DNA from: Halictus rubicundus
Lineage: Eukaryota > Arthropoda > Insecta > Hymenoptera > Halictidae
NCBI RefSeq assembly: GCF_050948215.1
Contig: NC_135163.1
Location: 2,480,001-2,544,000, forward strand
Direction: 5' to 3'
Length of the DNA: 64,000 bases
Shown here: positions 57,477 through 64,000 of the stretch, piece after piece
How the letters are laid out: each line of letters opens with the position of its first letter
Position numbering within the stretch: position 1 is the stretch's first letter
Made by a program: the position numbers and the translations under genes
The notes under the pieces: generated by a model
Told to the model about the DNA's origin: nothing
Databases searched by the model: none
The model's input: only the letters and a program-made list of their open reading frames with translations

Positions 57477-57823
57477 TAGACTGCGGATTTTATGCATTTA
57501 TGGTGAAAACGAGTAGCTGCCCATTCAAAGCATAGACGAAAATAATTTAACACGATAAGTGCCAGATATCAACTCCAGAGTTTCTTACAAAATCAATAAA
57601 ATTCGGTTTGTTTGGATATCTTATAATAAAAATGAATTTCGAAACCCAGACTAAAATCACTGTCAGTTATATGTGACTCATGTGGCAGTTAACGCGTTAA
57701 GGGCTCCAGTGTGTCAGGCTAGGCTTATCAAAATTACTAAAGGGAGCAAGAAATTCCTGCCAGGCTACTGTTCATTCTAATCGATGCAAACAACTTTTAT
57801 TCTGTAGAAAAATCCGCAGTCTG
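57477..57823. mobile_element. hAT-type MITE with a TTAA MITE inside
   Basis: Left tip TAGACTGCGGATTTTATGCA and right tip CCGCAGTCTG. Flanking octamers do not match. Confidence 0.85.
57551..57696. mobile_element. TTAA MITE (CACGTTAACTGCCA family) nested in hAT MITE
   Basis: TTAA lies at 57547-57550 and 57697-57700. Tips CACGATAAGTGCCA and CGCGTTAACTGCCA. Shares ATCAACTCCAGAGTTTCTTA with relatives. Confidence 0.82.
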
Positions 57824-58029
57824 TAACCCTCGATTGTGATTATGGGTCCGCGTGACTCACAGTTTCACTTTGGACAGAGATATTAGTGTAATAACTTCTT
57901 TTTTAAAGTGATGTCTATTTTTATCGAAACTCTTTATCAAAACATATTCTACGATGCTCAAACTTTATTCCCAATTTAAAAAATTGTGTAGAAATCCAGA
58001 TCAATAGAATCCCCACTCTCCTTCCTCAC

Positions 58030-58578
58030 ACTCCGTAGATTCGCGATAAGGTAGAGTGACCACGTTACCGACACAAATAGGCGAAAAATGGTTTCACGCG
58101 CCTCAACTATTCGTCCTTATATGAGAATATTTTTCGCTGGGAAAGGGCTCATTCGAAAGTGGAAGGTTCAATCTAGGGCGTGCTGGTCATGAGCCGACGA
58201 GATTATGCAGATATTTGGTAATATAAGCGTCAGAAGTAGGCCTAAAATTGACGATGTGCGTGCCGTGGAATCCAAGCATTTTTATGCCATTGGATGAGTT
58301 TTCTGGATGAAATCGAGAGTAGCTCCAGCTACAAATTGAGCTGTATTTTGTCTTGATTCTCTGCGAAATAGAGCCAAAAACTTGAAGCACGTTTCACAAT
58401 TCATAATATCGATGATACAGAGCAAAAAATGTGACACGTATAGTCACAGACTTAGGACCCGTCGGATCAAGACCAAGACGGATCTTAGATCTACGTCTGA
58501 AGGCTGTGAACGGAAATTATACAGCAGTTACCGATCTGCTGACTCTGCAAAAGTCACGTGACTACCGTGACTCTTAAC
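58030..58578 (-). repeat. Dispersed repeat, 547 bp, copy 2
   Basis: Reverse-complement relative of 22697-23243, aligning end to end with scattered substitutions and small indels. The 67-codon minus-strand frame at 58187-58390 is not preserved with confidence in the other copy. Confidence 0.75.
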
Positions 58579-59646
58579 ACACCGCGTTCTAGAAGACTCT
58601 GAAATGCCCCGGGGAAATAATTTTGCGGCATAGCTTTTAGTAATTGCTGTGCTACAGTTACCCGAATTTCGGAAATTATATTCGCACGAAATTCGATCGC
58701 AAAACATTCAAAATTCTGATTTCTAATCGTCGCGGTTGATCGCGTTCGTTGGTCGAGCAGTCTCGGAACAGGTGCCCGCAACAGCGGCGCCAGCGAGGAA
58801 TGAAAGTGGCATAATTCAAGGCATGAAGGGTTAACCGAAAACACAGAGACACGCGCACGCGAACTTGCTACCGGTGCGCAATCGATTGCGGCGCAAGGGT
58901 TGATCGCGTGTGGTCCGGTTTTCGATGTTCGTGCCTGGGTTCGCGCGGAACATGAATTCCTCGGATGGCGATTTCGCAGCTCTCTGTTCTGGAACACGTT
59001 TTTTCGACGATACAGAATCATGCGATCGAGCGGCCAACGTGCTGCTTCTTCTCTCTGTATCTCTCTTTCTTTCGATTTCTCGATTAGGTCGAGAGATAGA
59101 TTCCGCGATAATTCTCCGCCAGAAGAACCTGTCAACTGCTTCTATATTCCGCTCGGATCGATATCGGAGCTCTCGAATACCGGTGCTCGTAGCTCGAACC
59201 ACCGCGATACGCGCGGCCGTGGCTAGCGTGTTATTTGCCAAAAAAGATACCGGCGATAGCGCTGCCGAGTATGATTGTCGGTAATTTGCGGCGAGGGGCC
59301 ACACAGCGGTCGTGAATACAATCTATTATTACATCGAGCTGTGTCCACCATAATGCGCTGCGGTTCAACGTTGCCGCTTACCTATGGCCACCATGGTGCA
59401 CCGCTATTACTAGCGATGTAATGTAGTCTCAAGGTTTGCTTCTGCAGGGCCGTCCAGATAAATCCGGAATTGTTCCCCGGCAGTCCCACAAAGCATGATG
59501 TACTCTTGTCGTTGATAAGCTCACTGTAATAAGCCACGAATCAGTGAACAAGTGAAGAAATGTCAGCCATGTACCGTGAATAGGATTGATATTAATGTTA
59601 GCAGTATTTTTCAATCGTTTCTTTGCGTCTCGGAATCACAAATATC
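58579..59646. other. CpG-rich, no gene recognised
   Basis: Frames of 108-193 codons on both strands at 58554-59304 overlap. No motif. Confidence 0.4.
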
Positions 59647-59650
59647 TTAA

Positions 59651-59883
59651 CCCTTAACGGACCAATGACGCCATATAAGCGGCATGGCACTTTTACTATT
59701 ACTATTTACTTTTATGCCGCGTACATGGCGGAAAAAATTATTTTATTATTTTTATCACCCTTATTGTTGTCATACTTACATAACGAACGCGTTAAGCAGC
59801 GTGTCACTCCTGTGAATTTGTTTCCGCTTTTTATCTATGTTCCGTTATCTTTTGCCGCTGAAATACTTCCGGACCGTTAAGGG
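59651..59883 (+). mobile_element. TTAA MITE (tip CCCTTAACGGACC), complete
   Basis: TTAA lies at 59647-59650 and 59884-59887. Tips CCCTTAACGGACC and CCCTTAACGGTCC. Contains CGCCATATAAGCGGCATG and CCGCGTACATGGCGG. It is the best-preserved member of this family here. Confidence 0.9.
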
Positions 59884-59887
59884 TTAA

Positions 59888-60398
59888 GTTTCACGTTCTT
59901 TCGAAAACAGAAGATAATCCTTTAGTAAAAACTCAACCACAAAGCTTCGATTCATAATAAATGTGTCAGTTGATGAACGGGACGGCCAACCTATAATTTG
60001 TCGATGTTGGTGTTTCATTTATGAAGATCTCTTGTATATCAACGAATACCTGTCCAGATGCAGTAATAATGAAACCAGTTACAGTTAATAGCACTTCGCG
60101 AAACATATCGAGAGACGTTTCAAGTTAATGAAAAGTTACTCGATGCCCGACAAGAAAGACTAACTGAGAATCCGTGTTTAATTTTCGATATTAAACGTTG
60201 TAATCAATCTCTTACGAGATTTCCTCGATGAAAAAGAAAATGTCAATATTACAAAATTAACGTCTTAACGAAGAAAGATGCAGTAGATTAAGCATCCTGC
60301 CTTTAATAGTTTCCGAGACAAAAACTGATGTCGTTTCTGATAATTTGTTAGCACAAATAAATAAATAGGTAAAGAAATTCAAGAAAATAAATATTGTA
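59888..60398. other. AT-rich, nothing recognised
   Basis: No gene or repeat supported. Confidence 0.4.
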
Positions 60399-60626
60399 TT
60401 GGTTGGAACGAAAGTTCATAGCGTTCTTAAATTAAAATTCAAAGATAAAATTAAGATATTTGTTCATAGGTTTATTCAATAGCATGATAAGTTGTCTCAA
60501 AAATGGCAAAGAGTAATAGAACAGAATGGAAAATATGTTATTGAATAAATCTATGAATAAATATCTGAATTTCAACTGTGAATTTTAATTTCATAACGCT
60601 AGGAACTTTCGTTCCCACCCAACCCA
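60399..60626. mobile_element. mariner-type foldback MITE
   Basis: TA precedes (60397-60398) and follows (60627-60628). Tips TTGGTTGGAACGAAAGTTC and TGGGTTGGGTGGGAACGAAA. The arms extend about 85 bp, including TTAAAATTCA and AGATATTTRTTCATAG. No coding capacity. Confidence 0.85.
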
Positions 60627-60628
60627 TA

Positions 60629-60963
60629 CAAGGGGTAATTCCTCAGGTGATTTGCAGTAACTTTTTCCTTTGCGAAAATATTCTCCGCGGCTTAGTTAAA
60701 GAGTTATTAACGTAAAACACGGACCAATCAGGACGCGGTTACAGTGGACAGATTTCGGCTGGGCCAATGCCGACGCGACGGTCAATGGGACCCGCCCCCG
60801 TGCCGGAGTCAGTCTGCTTTTGTCGCGCCCTGATTGGTCCGTGTTTTTCGTTAATAACTCCTTAACGAAGCCACGGAGAATATTTTCGCAAAGGAAAAAG
60901 TGACTTGAAATCACCTCAGGAATCAGCCGTTCCAAGGAAGAGCAACATTTCTGCGCCACCCTG
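60629..60963. mobile_element. Foldback MITE with CCAAT boxes, copy 3
   Basis: Same family as 27028 and 32232. The right tip is CAGGGTGGCGCAGAAATG (other strand) followed by TA. The left tip is missing where the mariner MITE abuts. Both arms carry GGACCAATCAGGRCGCG. A 91-codon minus-strand frame is a by-product. Confidence 0.85.
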
Positions 60964-60964
60964 T

Positions 60965-62048
60965 ACAACAAATAAAGTTGGCGATCAAGTGGACCGTGTA
61001 AGTAAGAGGCCGGTTAATTACGTTAGCCATGGAAGCTTTCAAGGTCCATCTAGATAGACACGGTATCGATCGGATCGATCCGATCTGTTCGGAGTCGGGA
61101 ATGTCTCTAAAACGCGTTCGAGCCAGGTTCGTGACGCACGGTCACGTTAATTGTTTCAACTGGTCTCACTTGGATGGGAAGGGGCGTGGTTATATGGTGG
61201 CGGTCTGCAAAGATTGGATTATGTCTCGTTGCAGCGATTAACCGCTTAACCGGGTCTGATGTCATTTCAGGAACGATGTTTATTGTTGCGAGTAATTGGG
61301 CTTGATCTTTATTCGACGGCCTGGATTTTCCTAATTAATCCACTATGGTTACGATAATTGCATGGAACGTCGTGTCCCCTCATCGTCGCCGGTGCAGCCG
61401 CGTTTCAACCGGACCGTTTTCGTCGTGGTTCTTATCGGCTGCGATTGAATCCCGAAGCCGATCGGCGACGAAACGGTCGCCATTATCGGTTTTCACGGTG
61501 GAAAAGAAGCAACGACTCCGAGCGCGATTTCGATCGTCGTTCCCGAGATAAATTACTTAGCCGGGATAACCGCTCAATCAACTTTTACGACTCGCAAGAA
61601 CACACCGATACGCGCATGCAACATAGCTTCGTATCTTGTACTCGGTACATAAATCATCCCACTGAACCGCTCGTAGATACTGCCGTAGTCGTCCGGTATC
61701 TCTGCTGCCTCGTAGCTTCGCCGTTTGCAGCTTCGACGGAAAATTATTTAGCCGGTTGTTAATAAGTCTGAAATCGCGCGGCGGGTCTTTTAACCATCGC
61801 ACGACAACCGAGCGAACGCGTCGTTCGCGGTTCTTTAAAAATACCGGCTCCGGAGATCTCGAGCAGATTTTTCCGTTTTCGAATCCTATCGTAGACACTT
61901 GAGTCCAGGTTTATGACATTTGCAATTTTTCGAATTAAAAGAAAATTATTATTTTCACATTGGGGTAGATTATTATTTTCTATTTGGTAAACAGACAAAA
62001 CAATTCATCGTTTCGTTAATATTTTTCGAAAGTATCGTCAACTCTTGT
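60965..62048. other. No gene recognised
   Basis: A 70-codon frame at 61029-61241 and overlapping frames at 61345-61998 lack motifs. CpG-rich at 61360-61760. Confidence 0.4.
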
Positions 62049-62049
62049 A

Positions 62050-62098
62050 CAGTGTTTACTCGATATATGTGCAAAACACGGGTCTAGGCAAAGGCAAG
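62050..62098 (-). mobile_element. MITE family B, end fragment
   Basis: CAGTGTTTACTCGATATATG then GCAAAACACGGGTCTAGGC matches the B end that starts each unit of the 7968 array. Confidence 0.75.
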
Positions 62099-62099
62099 T

Positions 62100-62721
62100 A
62101 GAGGTCATGAAAGGTTTTTTAGATTGAATTCATTAAGACGCTGCACTAGTCCGTGCATGTAAAACGGTTTGATGCAACATGTTTCTCGTGTTCGATTTCC
62201 AAGAAAATTTCAGCAAATTCTCCAGAGTACGCAGTCGAGTACGGTTCGTTGCAAGTATTCTGGAAGTACCGTTTCCGACAGGTGAACTGGAATTTCAAGA
62301 GCAGACTGAGATTCGATTCGTTCGTTTTTGCTGCCTAGGCCACTTGGTACAATGTTAACGAGATCTACCGGGGGAGCAGTCGATCTAAAGGCTGTGCAAA
62401 AAGCGCACCCTTGAGCCTTTATTACCTGTAATTTCCGACGAAGTTTATTGCCGCCATGAATATACCGACTGTCATTAATATCGCGACGTTTATCTATCAT
62501 TACCAGGTGTATCGGTTTGGCGGTTTATTAACAGTCGCGCGATCGTATAAATTTCGAAGATCGACGCCGAGAGCAATGGAAGTGCGTGAAGCACCGCGTG
62601 TCGGAGCTGATCGATGCGAAAGGGAGAGGGAGAGAGGGAGAACTGGCCAGAAAAATGGAAAGTGTTCGGAAGCGGCACGTATCATGCGACGAATTATGCG
62701 AGCGAAGAAGGTAAAGAGGTA
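62100..62721. other. No gene recognised
   Basis: Frames of 60-96 codons overlap on both strands. The plus-strand frame entering the minisatellite from 62614 has no recognisable domain. Confidence 0.4.
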
Positions 62722-63692
62722 ACGGGGACGGGCACGGGCACAGACTCGAGAACTGGCACAAACTCCGCCACGGGAACAGATTCGGGAACGGGCACAATTT
62801 CGGGAACGGGCACAGATTCGGGCACGGGCACAGATTCGGGGACGGGCACAGATTCGGGCACGGGCACGGGCACGGGCACGGGCACAGATTCAGAAACGGG
62901 CACAGATTTGGGAGTGGTCACAGATTTGGGAACGGGCACACAGACCTCGGGAACGGGCAAAGACTCGGGAACGGGCACAGATTCGGGAGTGTACACAGAT
63001 TTGGGAACGGGCACATTCTCGGGCACGGGCACAGATTCGGGGACGGGCACAGATTCGGGTACGGGCACAGATTCGGGCACGGGCACAAATTGGGGAACGG
63101 GCACGGACACAGATTCAGGAACAGGCAGAAATTCGCGAACGGGCAGAAATTCGGGAACGGACACAAATTCGGGAACGGGCACTGTATGGGGAACGAGGAC
63201 AGATTCGGGAACGGGTACAGATTCGGGCACAGACACAGATTCAGGAACGGGCACAGATTCGGGAGTGTACACAGATTTGGGAACGGGCACAAATTCGGGA
63301 ACGGGCACATTCTCGGGCACGGGCACATTCTCGGGCACGGGTACAGATTCGGGGACGGGCACAGATTCGGGCACGGGCACAAATTGGGGAACGGGCACTG
63401 TATCGGGAACGGGCATGGACACAGATTCAGGAACGGGCAGAAATTCGTGAACGGGCACAAATTCGGGAACGGGCACTGTATGGGGAACGAGGACAGATTC
63501 GGGAACGGGTACAGATTCGGGCACGGACACAGATTCAGGAACGGGTACAGACCTCGGGAACGGGCACAGAATCGGGAACGGGCACAGATTCGGGAACAGG
63601 CAGAGATTCGGGAATTGGCACATTCTCGGGCACGGGCACAGATTCGGGAACAAGCAGAAACTCGGGAACGGGCACAGACTCGGGCACGGGGA
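62722..63692. repeat. 18-bp G-rich minisatellite, about 50 units
   Basis: The basic unit is GGGCACAGATTCGGGAAC, mixed with 6-bp GGGCAC units. Because 18 is a multiple of three and the unit has no stop, several frames stay open. They would give Thr-Gly-Thr-Asp-Ser repeats on plus and Pro-Val-Pro-Glu-Ser repeats on minus. A larger duplication is visible: GGGAGTGTACACAGATTTGG at 62985 and 63261 (276 bp), and ACTGTATGGGGAACGAGG at 63181 and 63475 (294 bp). I treat it as non-coding because no flanking domain, signal peptide or conserved end is visible. Confidence 0.9.
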
Positions 63693-64000
63693 CAGGTCGG
63701 AACTTTCGTCGACGGCCTTTCTCGTTCTCCGTGCTCTGCTCTAATGACACCATTTTCATGTTCTAGTTTCCATTAAACTCTTCCTTTCCTTCGACTGGAA
63801 GAGATATCGTGGCGAACTCATCTTTCACTCTTGGTTTCGTTCGGCTTCTTTCGTATGGCTCCCGTGAAACTTTCCTTGTCCGCAAGGATGTTTTCGATAG
63901 AGGAAAGGGCGATAACGTGGGCTACCAGTTTCATATTTCTTTCGAAAATCTGACTCGTAACTTAACCCTGTAGGTGGATTTTCTGAAATGAATGAAAAAA
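63693..64000. other. No gene recognised
   Basis: Unique sequence to the window edge, nothing supported. Confidence 0.4.

Noticed and set aside
60696..60971. 91-codon minus-strand frame similar to one at 27121-27360
   Set aside because: Similarity is explained by both lying in copies of the same foldback MITE. The third copy at 32232 is not open equivalently.

Overview
The window reads as eukaryotic nuclear DNA from an insect. AT-rich stretches full of transposon debris alternate with short CpG-rich, unmethylated-looking blocks. The mobile elements are Tc1/mariner, TTAA-inserting (piggyBac-type) MITEs and hAT, with no bacterial-style operons. Hymenoptera (bee, ant or wasp) is my best guess from the high CpG content and patchy base composition, but no host gene is present to prove it. 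I found no convincing host protein-coding exon, tRNA or rRNA. The recognisable protein-coding sequence is transposase, and every copy is broken.

Layout. 0-6.3 kb: TTAA MITEs of several families in otherwise featureless DNA. 7-12 kb: a MITE-like family with TIRs beginning CAGTG (called A and B here), as an A+B pair and as two tandem arrays, separated by CpG-rich unique DNA. 12.8-15.3 kb: a long TTAA element, a 650-bp foldback palindrome with a Tc1-like tip, and a ~140-bp tandem repeat. 16.7-19.2 kb: a rearranged Tc1-family (DD34E) element sitting inside an A MITE. 21-33 kb: scattered TTAA MITEs, a mariner MITE, two foldback MITEs, and a hAT MITE that landed in a tandem repeat and left a clear 8-bp target duplication. 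33.9-35.9 kb: a near-perfect 266-bp satellite built from the A/B MITE plus flanking DNA. 37.1-39.0 kb: a second, structurally complete Tc1 copy, again inside an A MITE. 40-45 kb: nested MITEs and a decayed hAT transposase. 47.9-49.5 kb: a 203-bp satellite. 53-61 kb: hAT MITEs, a 1-kb element with 34-bp TIRs, mariner and foldback MITEs, and the second copy of a 547-bp dispersed repeat. 62.7-63.7 kb: an 18-bp G-rich minisatellite.

The main biology is transposon turnover. One MITE family has been converted into tandem arrays at three separate places. Two Tc1 copies entered the same TATA of that MITE in opposite relative orientations. All three Tc1 transposase sequences share one in-frame TAA between the second and third catalytic residues. 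Gaps are described where nothing could be supported. All family names rest on TIR, target-site duplication and motif reading only; no database was searched.
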